Positions 51,169 through 59,890 of a stretch of 64,000 bases of DNA are shown here, one piece after another. The position numbers were made by a program, and so were the translations under genes. Below the pieces are notes generated by a model, which was given only the letters and a program-made list of their open reading frames with translations, did not search any database and was not told where the DNA came from. Within the stretch, counting starts at the first letter, position 1, and each line of letters opens with the position of its first letter. This stretch comes from a virus: positions 1-64,000 of IMG/VR virus record IMGVR_UViG_3300042197_002234, one strand, 5' to 3'.

Positions 51169-53838
51169 TTAACAACTACCAACCGAAGGTGATGGTGTTG
51201 GAGTTTGTGTTGGAGTTTTACTTGGTTTTGGGGTTTTACTTGGGTCAGGACAACCGCATGGATTTGTACAAGTTACTGACGGTGTAGGGGTATTTGTTGA
51301 AGTAGGGGTTTGAGTCATTGTTGGTGTTGGTGTTGGACTTGGAACTTTACAAGGGTCAAAAGAAGGTGTTGGGGTTACAGTTGGAGTAACTGTAGGTGTA
51401 GGTGTTTTAGTAGTTGTTGGTGTTGGGGTTGGTGTAGGTGTTGGTCTATTAACATATAAAACAAAATTGCATGTTGGGTCACAACTACCTGGTACAGTAG
51501 TTAATGTATAAGAACCATAAACCTCTCTTGGTGGAACTAACAAATACGGTCTAAATAAAAATGGTATTGTATGTTCACCTAAATTAATTATTATATCTTC
51601 ATTATCAGGTTTAAAAATAATGTTCATTAATTCACCATCATAGTTATTACTATCAATAATAATTTCATTAGTCGAACCTGAACTACCTGATATTACATAC
51701 GTAAAATCATCTTCTAAACATTCTGTAGTACAATCGGGACAATCAGGGTTAAACATCCTGAATGTATTTTTTAATAAATTAAAATTGTGTTTAACCTCAG
51801 GTGCGGATAGAGGTGTTACATACATTCTAAATTGTGATATACCACCTTCAAACGTCCCTGCAAAATTTTGTTCTATTAATATATGGTTATCCATACCATT
51901 AAATGTTGTACCTGTTAAATCATTAACAGGAAAACATTCAGGGTCTTGAATGTATGGTCCGTTTGGTAAAGTTGTTGATGAAAAAACAAGATTTTCTCTT
52001 AACCCTTGTGTTCCGCCACCCCAAGAAATATTAAATGGTACCCCAACTTGTCGTTCTTTATCAGTGTTTAAAGCTCTTGGAATTATCTCTTCAAAATCTT
52101 CTATGGTATGAAATAATTTACCGTTAATGTAAATTTTTAATCTACCACTTCTCATTTTCTTTTCTAACAACCATTTGTCATTTAAATTGACAATTTGAAT
52201 TGTTTCAGGTGTTTTACCGTTAATATTAGTGTATGGTATTGTTATTAATGACGCTGCGTTATTGGCTAAACTTTCCAAATGTAGTGTTTCGGTAATGTCA
52301 CCCAATCCACCTCTATACCACAAATCACAAACATCTAACCATGTGTATCGTTCCCAAACCGCATCAAACTGAAACCATCTTTCAATATCTAACCATGATG
52401 GACAAACTTCTGCACAGAACGGGTATATTGGTGTAGTACAATAATCAAATATTGTATATCCTGTTGTGAATGTTGTTCCTGTATTTTCACAAGAACCCGT
52501 AGTTGTACAATCACCAGTAAATCTTAAAACTCTAATACCTATTGATGGATTCTTTGGGTCACCACATAATCTAAACGACATTGCGTTAGACATTGAATCG
52601 TATAACGGGTCTTTTTCACACGTATTTTCTATTGAGGTAAAACCTGTATAACAATCCACACAATCATCACAAGTATCACAATTTGTACATGTTGGAGTAC
52701 AAGTTGGTTCTGGTTTCCAACAATCAGGAGTAGGACTTGGTGTCGGTGTAGGCGTGGGGGTTGGTATTATTATATTTGCACACTCATGTTTTTGACATTC
52801 CCAACCACAAGTTTCACAAGGATAATCATTACAATCACATCCACAACTTATTGTTTTTTGTGGGTCACCTTTACAAAAATCACAACCGTAATTTACATGA
52901 GGGTCATGAATGTTATTTACTGACCTTGGTGGGTAAACATAGATACATCTACTATTTGTTATAGTTCTATTACAACAAGCACAAGTTTCAAGTTTTGTTA
53001 AACCTGAAGTAACTCTATTATAGTTTGGGAAACATTTTGGGTTACCATCAGCGTGATGCCAAAATTTATTTTCCGACCTCGTTCCAAAATAAAAGAAAGT
53101 ATTTTTATTGTTTGGATATATTTCATTTAAAGTTGTTTCATTAGGTCCTGGTGTATATTCATTAACCAATCTAGGTTTTAATAACATTTCAATAGCCCAA
53201 CCTTTGTTTGTCCTTTCAGGAAAAACCTCATAATCATACCCAAATAATTTATAAAATCCTTGATAAAATCCACCATATAATTCATGATACATTCCTTCAT
53301 ACGGACTAGTTTTTGACACAACTTCATATAATACAGTTTTGTTAAAACCCGAAAATCTAACATTGGGTGAAGTACTCGTATATCCAGTGACTTGGAAAAG
53401 TTTCAGTCTTCTGTCAAAATACAACCTATTAAATTTTAGAAAATCACTAAACAATCCTTCAGTAAAGGTTATAGTTTCACCTGTTAATTTGGTTACTAAT
53501 CCGTTATCAGTACCAACTAATCCTATATCACAAGATGTGTTTGCCGAAAAACAAGCTAAATCTTTATTTTCAGGATTATAATAATTTTGAGAAACAAAAA
53601 TATTGTTGTAATTATATTGTTTATAATTTAATGTTAATTTTTGTGATGTTAATGGATTGTTGGTATCAAAATATATAGGTAATCTATTCCCATATGTTTG
53701 AGCGATTAAATACGGTGAGAATATTACTTCTTCATTATAATCTCTTTCATCGGTAGACAATGACATATCATTGGACTCTAAACTAAAACTTAAAGACCAA
53801 TTCGGACGAGGATATTGATTAATATTTTGACTCGGCAT
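51169..53838 (-). CDS. Cys-rich LamG-like adhesin/virion protein with Thr-Pro repeats
   Basis: An 889-residue protein. After an N-terminal region ([20 protein letters not shown]), a jelly-roll/concanavalin-like domain is split by an insertion: [16 protein letters not shown] on one side and [20 protein letters not shown] with [20 protein letters not shown] on the other, as in LamG domains that bind glycans. The insertion, residues about 285-400, is very rich in Cys ([19 protein letters not shown]) and includes a [12 protein letters not shown] linker. The last 90 residues are mostly Thr-Pro repeats with Cys pairs. It is probably a receptor-binding or decoration protein. It is followed downstream by the small Ig-like gene and the giant fibre. 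Confidence 0.65.
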   Translation of the reverse strand: MPSQNINQYPRPNWSLSFSLESNDMSLSTDERDYNEEVIFSPYLIAQTYGNRLPIYFDTNNPLTSQKLTLNYKQYNYNNIFVSQNYYNPENKDLACFSANTSCDIGLVGTDNGLVTKLTGETITFTEGLFSDFLKFNRLYFDRRLKLFQVTGYTSTSPNVRFSGFNKTVLYEVVSKTSPYEGMYHELYGGFYQGFYKLFGYDYEVFPERTNKGWAIEMLLKPRLVNEYTPGPNETTLNEIYPNNKNTFFYFGTRSENKFWHHADGNPKCFPNYNRVTSGLTKLETCACCNRTITNSRCIYVYPPRSVNNIHDPHVNYGCDFCKGDPQKTISCGCDCNDYPCETCGWECQKHECANIIIPTPTPTPTPSPTPDCWKPEPTCTPTCTNCDTCDDCVDCYTGFTSIENTCEKDPLYDSMSNAMSFRLCGDPKNPSIGIRVLRFTGDCTTTGSCENTGTTFTTGYTIFDYCTTPIYPFCAEVCPSWLDIERWFQFDAVWERYTWLDVCDLWYRGGLGDITETLHLESLANNAASLITIPYTNINGKTPETIQIVNLNDKWLLEKKMRSGRLKIYINGKLFHTIEDFEEIIPRALNTDKERQVGVPFNISWGGGTQGLRENLVFSSTTLPNGPYIQDPECFPVNDLTGTTFNGMDNHILIEQNFAGTFEGGISQFRMYVTPLSAPEVKHNFNLLKNTFRMFNPDCPDCTTECLEDDFTYVISGSSGSTNEIIIDSNNYDGELMNIIFKPDNEDIIINLGEHTIPFLFRPYLLVPPREVYGSYTLTTVPGSCDPTCNFVLYVNRPTPTPTPTPTTTKTPTPTVTPTVTPTPSFDPCKVPSPTPTPTMTQTPTSTNTPTPSVTCTNPCGCPDPSKTPKPSKTPTQTPTPSPSVGSC

Positions 53839-53847
53839 CTTTTTTAT

Positions 53848-53855
53848 GATAAATA
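53848..53855 (-). promoter_or_regulatory. TATTTATC promoter-like element for the adhesin gene
   Basis: Minus-strand ACTATTTATCATAAAAAAG places the octamer nine bases before the ATG at 53838. It is back to back with the plus-strand element at 53869-53876. Confidence 0.45.
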
Positions 53856-53868
53856 GTATAAAACGAAG

Positions 53869-53876
53869 TATTTATT
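53869..53876 (+). promoter_or_regulatory. TATTTATT promoter-like element for the plus-strand operon at 53889
   Basis: Plus-strand AGTATTTATTGTTAAAAGC lies 12 bases before the ATG at 53889 in the 50-base divergent gap. Confidence 0.45.
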
Positions 53877-53888
53877 GTTAAAAGCATC

Positions 53889-54737
53889 ATGATAACTTTT
53901 AATAAAGAGTACTTTGGTAATAATTATTATTTCTTCTTGAAAGAATCAGAAGAAAAGATAAGTTTATATTACTCTGTTGCCGAAACTTTAACGGAATCGA
54001 GAAAAAAAGATAAAAAAATGGATTTTGATAAAAGAGACGATAAAAAAATTAAAAAAATTGTGGACGACCTTTTAAATTCAAAAGACAAACCATCATTGAA
54101 AAAAGTTGAGGATAAACTTAAATCGGTAAAGAAAAAAGGTGAAATTGAAGAATTGGTTGATTATGATGGCACAATGTTGAGTTCAAGAATACCATTTTTA
54201 AATTTAACTTTAACACCGAGAAAAACTATGGACCAAACGGTTGCTATGTCAAGAGTAACTAACGACCCTGTAACTAGAGGTTACCGTGTTTATTGGGGTG
54301 AAAGTGAAGATAAAGAAGATGATGTTTTGTCCGAAGTTGATTTTTCAGATGCTTTTGGGTATGAAGAAACTGAATTTAAAGATTTTAAAGATTCAGTAAA
54401 AACATTAAAAGATATGGGTGTTGATAATCCTGTTGAAAGAACTTTAGACTTTGGTAAAATAAAAGGTGAAAAAGTTAAAAAAAACAGAAAAGGACAAAAA
54501 GTTTTAAAACAAAGGTTATCTGAAAAAGATTCAATTGAAGAACAACAAAGACAGGAAATGATTAAAATGGTTGAGGATATGTTAGCCAAAAAATCAAAGT
54601 CAGATTCTGATGTTGTAGGTAAAGAAAAACCAATTAGTAAAATATTAACTAAAAATTTAGAATCAATTAAAAAAATTGCTGATAAAGAAGGTATTAGTAT
54701 TAATAAATTAATAAACATTCTTAAAAAAGGTGAATAA
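53889..54737 (+). CDS. Highly charged protein of unknown function, possible scaffold/core protein
   Basis: A 282-residue protein dominated by Lys, Asp and Glu. The N-terminus has YYFFLKESEEKISLYYSVAE and TLTESRKK, both giving LxE|S sequences like T4 prohead-protease sites. A central segment (FLNLTLTPRKTMDQTVAMSR, VTRGYRVYWGESEDKEDD) is less charged and may fold. The C-terminal half is predicted coil or helix (EEQQRQEMIKMVEDMLAKKS). Composition recalls prohead core or scaffold proteins, but no family was recognised. It leads an operon of five small genes and overlaps the next by eight bases. Confidence 0.55.
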   Translation: MITFNKEYFGNNYYFFLKESEEKISLYYSVAETLTESRKKDKKMDFDKRDDKKIKKIVDDLLNSKDKPSLKKVEDKLKSVKKKGEIEELVDYDGTMLSSRIPFLNLTLTPRKTMDQTVAMSRVTNDPVTRGYRVYWGESEDKEDDVLSEVDFSDAFGYEETEFKDFKDSVKTLKDMGVDNPVERTLDFGKIKGEKVKKNRKGQKVLKQRLSEKDSIEEQQRQEMIKMVEDMLAKKSKSDSDVVGKEKPISKILTKNLESIKKIADKEGISINKLINILKKGE

Positions 54738-55200
54738 AGATTTATACGGACATAAAGTACCACTACCTGAAGATGTTGTAACTTATTTAGAACAATGTTA
54801 TAACGCAGCGTCTAATGCCGACGAAACAACTGAAGGGTATAAAAGAAATAAAGAATTAAGGGATTCTAAAGAAGTTACATACCAACAATTAAAAAGAATG
54901 AAAAATTGGTTTGATTCTTTTGATGGAAATGAAAATGATTTACCTTATATATTAAATGGTGGTCACTATGTTAAAAATTGGGTAGACAATACTTTAGGGT
55001 CTATGAGAAATAATGTTGATATGGGTAAAAAAATAAAATCTGAAGTTTTACCAAACCAATATATTAAAAATCACGAAAAGGGTGATTTAAGAAATATGCA
55101 CAGACCCAGTAAAAGTCACAAATCCTCGGTAGAAAAATACGATACAGCAGTTACTGAAAGCCTAAAAAGAATAAACGAACTAATAAAAAAAATAATTTAA
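54730..55200 (+). CDS. Conserved phage protein of unknown function
   Basis: A 156-residue protein with a GTG start overlapping the previous stop (GGTGAATAAAG). Features are YKRNKELRDSKEVTYQQLKR followed by a WFDSFDGNE helix, and NGGHYVKNWVDNTLGSMRNN. This recurs, in my memory, as a small helical protein in T4-like environmental phages, but I cannot name the family. The C-terminus is basic and could bind DNA. Operon position near other small proteins suggests a structural or packaging accessory. Confidence 0.55.
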   Translation: MNKDLYGHKVPLPEDVVTYLEQCYNAASNADETTEGYKRNKELRDSKEVTYQQLKRMKNWFDSFDGNENDLPYILNGGHYVKNWVDNTLGSMRNNVDMGKKIKSEVLPNQYIKNHEKGDLRNMHRPSKSHKSSVEKYDTAVTESLKRINELIKKII

Positions 55201-55204
55201 AAAT

Positions 55205-55498
55205 ATGGCAACACAAGAACCATTAAATTTTGAACAACCCGCAAATGAACTTTCGGCTATCGCTGAAATGGAAAGAGCTAAATTGTTACCAAAAAACGAT
55301 TTTAAACCAACAAACCAATATTCGTCCGTAAACCCTGACGCTTTAGCTGATGGTGATGACATGGGTAAAGGTACTGGTGAGTTTTTAGATGTATACAATC
55401 AAAATGCGGGGGCTATCCAAGACATTCTTGAAAGAAAGGCTGAAATAGTTATTAACGAATATCAACCAAACAAACCGTACACAACACCGAGCGCGTAA
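55205..55498 (+). CDS. Small acidic protein of unknown function
   Basis: A 97-residue protein starting four bases after the previous stop (MATQEPLNFEQPANELSAIA). It has two helices (ELSAIAEMERAKLL and AGAIQDILERKAEIVINEY) around a Gly-rich turn (DGDDMGKGTGEF). No family recognised. The next gene starts inside its stop codon (TAATG), so both are coupled. Confidence 0.5.
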   Translation: MATQEPLNFEQPANELSAIAEMERAKLLPKNDFKPTNQYSSVNPDALADGDDMGKGTGEFLDVYNQNAGAIQDILERKAEIVINEYQPNKPYTTPSA

Positions 55499-55887
55499 TG
55501 AAACTTTACAACACAGTTAAATCTCTTATCTTAGAAGTAGCATCAGTAGACTCTATTGTTAAAGCTATTAAAAATAAAGATAAAGTAATAATTTACTATG
55601 ATGGTGATGAACCAGGCGGTAGAGGTTTACGCGAGATTGAACCTGTTTGTTTTGGTTATAGTAAAGCTAATAACCCTGTTCTTAGAGCTTGGGATAACGA
55701 AGGGGCTTCTCACACAGGTTACAAAGGTGAACAACCGTTACCTGGTTGGAGATTATTTAGGGTTGATAAAATCTTATCTTTTAAGCCTACGGGTGAAAAA
55801 TTTGCACAGATGAAACCAAATTATAATCCTAATGGGGACAAGAGTATGAATAGGGTAATAATAAACGCAGTTTTTGAAAATCAATAA
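55498..55887 (+). CDS. WYL-like single-domain protein with N-terminal LxE-type peptide
   Basis: A 129-residue protein. Residues 1-13 (MKLYNTVKSLILE) look like a T4 capsid-targeting sequence ending IxE. The remainder resembles a WYL domain: KVIIYYDGDEPGGRGLREIE followed by PVCFGY, then PVLRAWDNEG and GWRLFRVDKILSFKP. WYL domains bind nucleic acids or nucleotides and regulate partners. A free-standing phage copy could be an internal head protein or a modulator of host defence; both are speculation. Confidence 0.6.
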   Translation: MKLYNTVKSLILEVASVDSIVKAIKNKDKVIIYYDGDEPGGRGLREIEPVCFGYSKANNPVLRAWDNEGASHTGYKGEQPLPGWRLFRVDKILSFKPTGEKFAQMKPNYNPNGDKSMNRVIINAVFENQ

Positions 55888-55895
55888 TATTAAAT

Positions 55896-56489
55896 ATGTC
55901 ATCAGAAAATGAATTAATTAAAAAACTAATGGTATCTAAAGCCATTATGGATAAACACAAAGAAATACCAAGAACTGGTAATTCTTCGGGGGTGATTAAT
56001 ACCCCTGCGGTAGAATCTTTTAACGCTCCTGAGGCAAAATACAATTTACCTTCAGAATTTTTAGAAGAAAGTACACCTAAAAAAGTTGTTAAAAATGAAA
56101 TACCAACAACAGATAGAATAATGTCATCAAAACTACCTGATGAAATTAAACGATTAATGATTGAGCATCCAATAACCCAATCAAACCCAATGACAGGTCC
56201 AACTTTATCAAATGATTTAATTGATAAAGCAGCTAGATTAATGAATGTCGATGCTAGCGGTAAACAAGTAGGTGAAATTCCTAAAAGAAAACCTCAAGGA
56301 CAAAATGTCTTTGAGAATGTCTCTGAAACATCAAATTTAAAGAGTTTATTAAAAGAGGTTGTTGAGGAAGTTTTATTAGAAAATGGTATACTATCTGAAT
56401 CAAGTCAAAGAACTAATGATGTTTTTAGTTTTAAGGTGGGTAAACATATTTTTGAAGGTAAAGTTACAAAAATTAAAAAGATTAAATAA
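55896..56489 (+). CDS. Protein of unknown function with C-terminal amphipathic helix
   Basis: A 197-residue protein. The N-terminal half is a mix of helix and Pro/Asn-rich linker (MSSENELIKKLMVSKAIMDK). A helix NLKSLLKEVVEEVLLENG sits near residue 145, followed by a small beta domain (DVFSFKVGKHIFEGKVTKIK). It ends the operon before a strong terminator. No family recognised; a scaffold or virion role fits the operon. Confidence 0.5.
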   Translation: MSSENELIKKLMVSKAIMDKHKEIPRTGNSSGVINTPAVESFNAPEAKYNLPSEFLEESTPKKVVKNEIPTTDRIMSSKLPDEIKRLMIEHPITQSNPMTGPTLSNDLIDKAARLMNVDASGKQVGEIPKRKPQGQNVFENVSETSNLKSLLKEVVEEVLLENGILSESSQRTNDVFSFKVGKHIFEGKVTKIKKIK

Positions 56490-56510
56490 TTTTAAAAATA
56501 GTATTTTTCT

Positions 56511-56538
56511 AAACCCTCCATTTAATGGGGGGTTTTTT
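56511..56538 (+). terminator. Rho-independent terminator ending the small-protein operon
   Basis: AAACCCTCCA pairs with TGGGGGGTTT across a five-base loop (one T-G pair) and runs into six T residues. It lies 21 bases after the stop at 56489. Confidence 0.85.
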
Positions 56539-56571
56539 ATTTTACCACAGTTACCTTTTGATAGAACGGGA

Positions 56572-56579
56572 TATTTATA
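56572..56579 (+). promoter_or_regulatory. TATTTATA promoter-like element directly before the endonuclease gene
   Basis: Plus-strand GATATTTATATTTATG places the octamer three bases before the ATG at 56583. Confidence 0.45.
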
Positions 56580-56582
56580 TTT

Positions 56583-57344
56583 ATGGATGGAAAAACAAGA
56601 AAAAAAATTATTTCAGAATACAAGAAAGGTAAAAGTAGTTTAGATATTGTTAAAATAGTTAAACTATCAAAACCAACAATTCTTAAAGTTTTAAATGAAG
56701 AGGGATTAGTTAGAAAAAGAGATAGGTGTTCTAAATTAAAGATAGATAAGGTTGGTAAGAATTATGTTGTTAATAGAACTTGTCCAAAATGCGGTAAGTT
56801 TATTAAAACAAAATCTAAGGATAAGATAATCGCTTGTAGAAATCATTTTAACAAACTGAATAATTCTTCATTATGTAAACCATGTTCTTTAAAATTACAG
56901 GTGGGTGAGGGAAATCCTTTTTACGGTAAAAAACATACTAAAGATAGTTTGATAAAAATGACTAAAACTTTAACAAATTCACCAAGAAAATTTAGTTCAT
57001 CATCAAAACCTGAAAAAGTTATATATAATATTTTAAAAGAATTAAATTATTCCGTAAAAAAATCATACCGAATTGATAGGTATATTTGTGATATATTCAT
57101 AGAAAAGTTAAATCTAATTATAGAATATAATGGTGATTACTGGCATTGTAATCCAAAAAAATATGACAGAAATTATATACATCCACATAAAAAAAAGACG
57201 GCATATAAAATTTGGGAAGAAGACAATATTAGGATTGATAATTTAAGGAATATGGGTTATACTTTAATTGTTATATGGGAATCGGAATTTGATTCCATTA
57301 ACACAATTAAAAGTATATTAAAAGAATATGACACAAAAGATTAA
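56583..57344 (+). CDS. Free-standing homing endonuclease (NUMOD3 plus Vsr/EDxHD-like nuclease)
   Basis: A 253-residue mobile endonuclease. Residues 1-45 form a helix-turn-helix (KGKSSLDIVKIVKLSKPTIL). A treble-clef-like zinc motif has TCPKCGKF and LCKPCSLK. A NUMOD3 DNA-binding block follows (GEGNPFYGKKHTKDSLIKMT). The C-terminal nuclease has YICDIFIEKLNLIIEYNGDY and WHCNP with GYTLIVIWESEF, as in Vsr-like PD-(D/E)XK enzymes. It makes double-strand breaks that promote its own spread. It lies between a terminator and a glycosyltransferase gene, overlaps the latter by 17 bases and splits no gene that I can see. Confidence 0.85.
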   Translation: MDGKTRKKIISEYKKGKSSLDIVKIVKLSKPTILKVLNEEGLVRKRDRCSKLKIDKVGKNYVVNRTCPKCGKFIKTKSKDKIIACRNHFNKLNNSSLCKPCSLKLQVGEGNPFYGKKHTKDSLIKMTKTLTNSPRKFSSSSKPEKVIYNILKELNYSVKKSYRIDRYICDIFIEKLNLIIEYNGDYWHCNPKKYDRNYIHPHKKKTAYKIWEEDNIRIDNLRNMGYTLIVIWESEFDSINTIKSILKEYDTKD

Positions 57345-58548
57345 CGTATTAGTTCTCCCAAGCGACAAAACTGGGTGTGGTAAGTTTAGGTCCGTAGAAC
57401 CTCACATCTTCTTACAAAATCTTTATCCAAATGATTTTCATGTTGATATAGATTATGAACCAAAAATAAACGATATAAACTATTGGAAGAAATACCAAAT
57501 AGTTCATGTGCATAGAAGTATTGGGAGTAACTATGACGCATCACCAGCAATAATTAAAGGTTTAAAACAATTAGGTATTCAGGTTGTTGTTGATATTGAT
57601 GATTATTGGTTACCCACCAAAGAACATCCAATACATCAATTAATTGTTAAAGAACAAATTGATAAAAAAATTATTGCAAATTTAAAAGAAGCGTCATATG
57701 TAACAACAACTACTAATTTATTTGCCAACGAAATAAAAAAAATAAACAAAAATGTTGTTGTATTTCCAAACGCCATTAATCCAAACGAAGGTCAGTTTAA
57801 TCAAAAAACAGAATCTTCAGATAAGATTAGAGTTGGTTGGTTAGGTGGGTCATCTCACTTACATGATTTAAAACTATTAGAAGGTTTTATATCAAAAAAC
57901 GGTTCAGAATTAAATAACAAATTACAATATGTTATTTGTGGGTTTGATACTAGAGGTGTTGTAACTGAAATAAATCCACAAACAGGAGAACAAAGAAGAA
58001 GAGATATTTTACCACACGAGACCGTATGGGCGAGATACGAAGAAATATTTACAGACAACTACAGAATTGTTGACGATAACTATAAAAATTTCTTACTTCA
58101 ATATAAAGAAGAAGAATATAAGAGTACTGAAGAATTACCTTATGTTCGTGTTTGGACAAAACCAGTTACATCATACGCCATGAACTATTCTAAATTTGAC
58201 ATTTCATTAGCACCTATTAAAAACCACATGTTTAACAGAATGAAATCTCAACTTAAAGTAATTGAAGCTGGTTTCTATAAAAAAGCGTTAATCGCGTCAG
58301 ATATTGGTCCGTATACTATTGATTTAAAACACTGTTTGAAAAATGGTGAATTTGTTGACGGTAATGCGATGTTAGTGTCTGAAAATAGAAATCATAGTGA
58401 TTGGGCTAAATTTATTAAAAGATTAGTTAATAACCCAAACCTAATTACTGACATGGGTGAACGTCTTTACGAAACAGTTAAAAATAAATACGACCTTTCT
58501 ATTGTGTCTAAAAATAGAGCAGAATTTTACAAAACAATAATTAAATAA
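57328..58548 (+). CDS. GT4-like glycosyltransferase
   Basis: A 406-residue GT-B protein. LVLPSDKTGCGKFRSVEPHI opens the acceptor domain, QVVVDIDDYWLPTKEHPIHQ follows, and IRVGWLGGSSHLHDLKLLEG begins the donor domain; QLKVIEAGFYKKALIASDIG is the usual nucleotide-sugar contact region. A longer insertion at residues 210-275 is rich in charged residues. It opens the right-hand glycan operon and starts inside the end of the homing endonuclease gene. Confidence 0.8.
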   Translation: MTQKINVLVLPSDKTGCGKFRSVEPHIFLQNLYPNDFHVDIDYEPKINDINYWKKYQIVHVHRSIGSNYDASPAIIKGLKQLGIQVVVDIDDYWLPTKEHPIHQLIVKEQIDKKIIANLKEASYVTTTTNLFANEIKKINKNVVVFPNAINPNEGQFNQKTESSDKIRVGWLGGSSHLHDLKLLEGFISKNGSELNNKLQYVICGFDTRGVVTEINPQTGEQRRRDILPHETVWARYEEIFTDNYRIVDDNYKNFLLQYKEEEYKSTEELPYVRVWTKPVTSYAMNYSKFDISLAPIKNHMFNRMKSQLKVIEAGFYKKALIASDIGPYTIDLKHCLKNGEFVDGNAMLVSENRNHSDWAKFIKRLVNNPNLITDMGERLYETVKNKYDLSIVSKNRAEFYKTIIK

Positions 58549-58550
58549 TC

Positions 58551-59282
58551 ATGATTAATATTCCAATTACTAAAATTTTATTTTTGGACATTGAGACCGT
58601 TGGTAGGTGTCCTGACTATGAATCTTGTCAAAAATTTAGTCCTGAAATTGCGGACCAATTTGAAAAGTATTACGATTGGTTTCAAAAAAGATTTCCAGAA
58701 GACCATTTAACGACACCTAAAAACATTAAAGAATCTGAAACAAAAAAAGATGAAGTTTTTAGAAAAAGAGCGGCTTTAGTACCTGAATTTGCAAAAATAG
58801 TTTGCGTGTCAATGGCTTTCGTTATGGATAGTGGTGATATCAAAAAACAAACATTTTCAGGTGACGATGAGAAAAAATTGTTAACCGATGTTAGAAATCT
58901 TCTTGACCGTTGTCATAAATTGGATTTCTTTTTGTGTGGACATAATTTAAAAAACTTTGATATCCCTATGTTAGCTAAACGTATGATAATTAACGGTATT
59001 ATGCCGTCAAAGATTCTTCCATCCTATGATACCAAGCCTTGGGAGGTTAAAGCTATTGATACAAAAGAAATTTGGCAATACGGTGCTTACAGTTCTATAG
59101 GGTCTCTTGATTTAGTTTGTTCCACTATGGGAATTCCAACACCAAAAGAAGGTGAAGTTACAGGGGCGACAGTTCATGAGTCATATTGGGAAAAACAAAT
59201 GTTATCAAAAATTGCGGAATATTGTGAAAAGGATGTTGAGGTTTTAATTGATTTTATAAAAAAATTAAAGGATTTAAAATGA
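58551..59282 (+). CDS. PolB-like 3'-5' exonuclease
   Basis: A 243-residue DEDD nuclease of the predicted 3'-5' exonuclease type related to polymerase B. ILFLDIETVG is Exo I, FFLCGHNLKNFDIPMLAKRM is Exo II and IAEYCEKDVEVLIDF is Exo III. It degrades DNA (or RNA) from 3' ends and may proofread or repair alongside the phage polymerase, which has its own exonuclease. Its stop overlaps the dUTPase start by four bases. A DNA-metabolism pair inside a sugar operon is notable. Confidence 0.85.
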   Translation: MINIPITKILFLDIETVGRCPDYESCQKFSPEIADQFEKYYDWFQKRFPEDHLTTPKNIKESETKKDEVFRKRAALVPEFAKIVCVSMAFVMDSGDIKKQTFSGDDEKKLLTDVRNLLDRCHKLDFFLCGHNLKNFDIPMLAKRMIINGIMPSKILPSYDTKPWEVKAIDTKEIWQYGAYSSIGSLDLVCSTMGIPTPKEGEVTGATVHESYWEKQMLSKIAEYCEKDVEVLIDFIKKLKDLK

Positions 59283-59890
59283 TAGATAAATTAAAAGATT
59301 TAGGGTCTTTAAAAGACATGGCCGACAAATTAGAGCAAATGCTTAAAGAAAATAATGCGGATGAGTTAAGTTTAGATAAAATTTACGATGAGTTTGGTTT
59401 AGACATTAAAAAACTTGATGAAGATATGAGGAACTATAAACCTAAACTTTATTTAGGTTTTACAAAACTACATCCTGATGCTTTTACCCCTAAGTACAAC
59501 TATTCATCTGACTCAGGATTTGATTTACATTCAGTTGAGGATGTAACTATAGGTCCTTTTGGTAGAGCTTTGGTACCAACAGGATTATCTTTCGATATTA
59601 AAGACGGGTATGAAATTCAAGTACGCTCAAAAAGCGGTTTAGCGATTAACCAAGGACTCATGGTTTTAAATTCACCAGGTACTGTTGATAACGGGTATAC
59701 TGGTGAAGTAAAAGTTATAGTATTTAATACTAACAATAATGAAGTTAACATAACTAAAGGTATGAAAATTGCTCAAGCCGTTTTATGTCCTGTGGTTAAC
59801 GGTGGATGGGTTGATTTAGAAGAAAACGATACTGTAGAAAACAAAGATAGAGGAAATAAAGGATTTGGTTCAACTGGAATATTTGCATGA
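59279..59890 (+). CDS. dut: dUTPase with N-terminal helical extension
   Basis: A 203-residue trimeric-type dUTP diphosphatase. The five motifs are SGFDLHS, VRSKSGLA, GTVDNGYTGEVKV, GMKIAQAVLCPV and RGNKGFGSTG. It hydrolyses dUTP to dUMP and pyrophosphate, keeping uracil out of phage DNA and feeding dTMP synthesis. About 60 residues precede the catalytic domain (MIDKLKDLGSLKDMADKLEQ), not usual for the family (about 150 residues). It overlaps the exonuclease before and the glycosyltransferase after by four bases each. Confidence 0.93.
   Translation: MIDKLKDLGSLKDMADKLEQMLKENNADELSLDKIYDEFGLDIKKLDEDMRNYKPKLYLGFTKLHPDAFTPKYNYSSDSGFDLHSVEDVTIGPFGRALVPTGLSFDIKDGYEIQVRSKSGLAINQGLMVLNSPGTVDNGYTGEVKVIVFNTNNNEVNITKGMKIAQAVLCPVVNGGWVDLEENDTVENKDRGNKGFGSTGIFA

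Noticed and set aside
54290-54763. 157-codon minus-strand frame rich in Ser, Leu and Phe
   Set aside because: It is antisense to the Lys/Glu-rich gene at 53889-54737, whose codon bias leaves the reverse strand open.
56383-56643. 86-codon plus-strand frame bridging the terminator before the endonuclease
   Set aside because: It crosses a strong terminator and overlaps two better genes in another phase.
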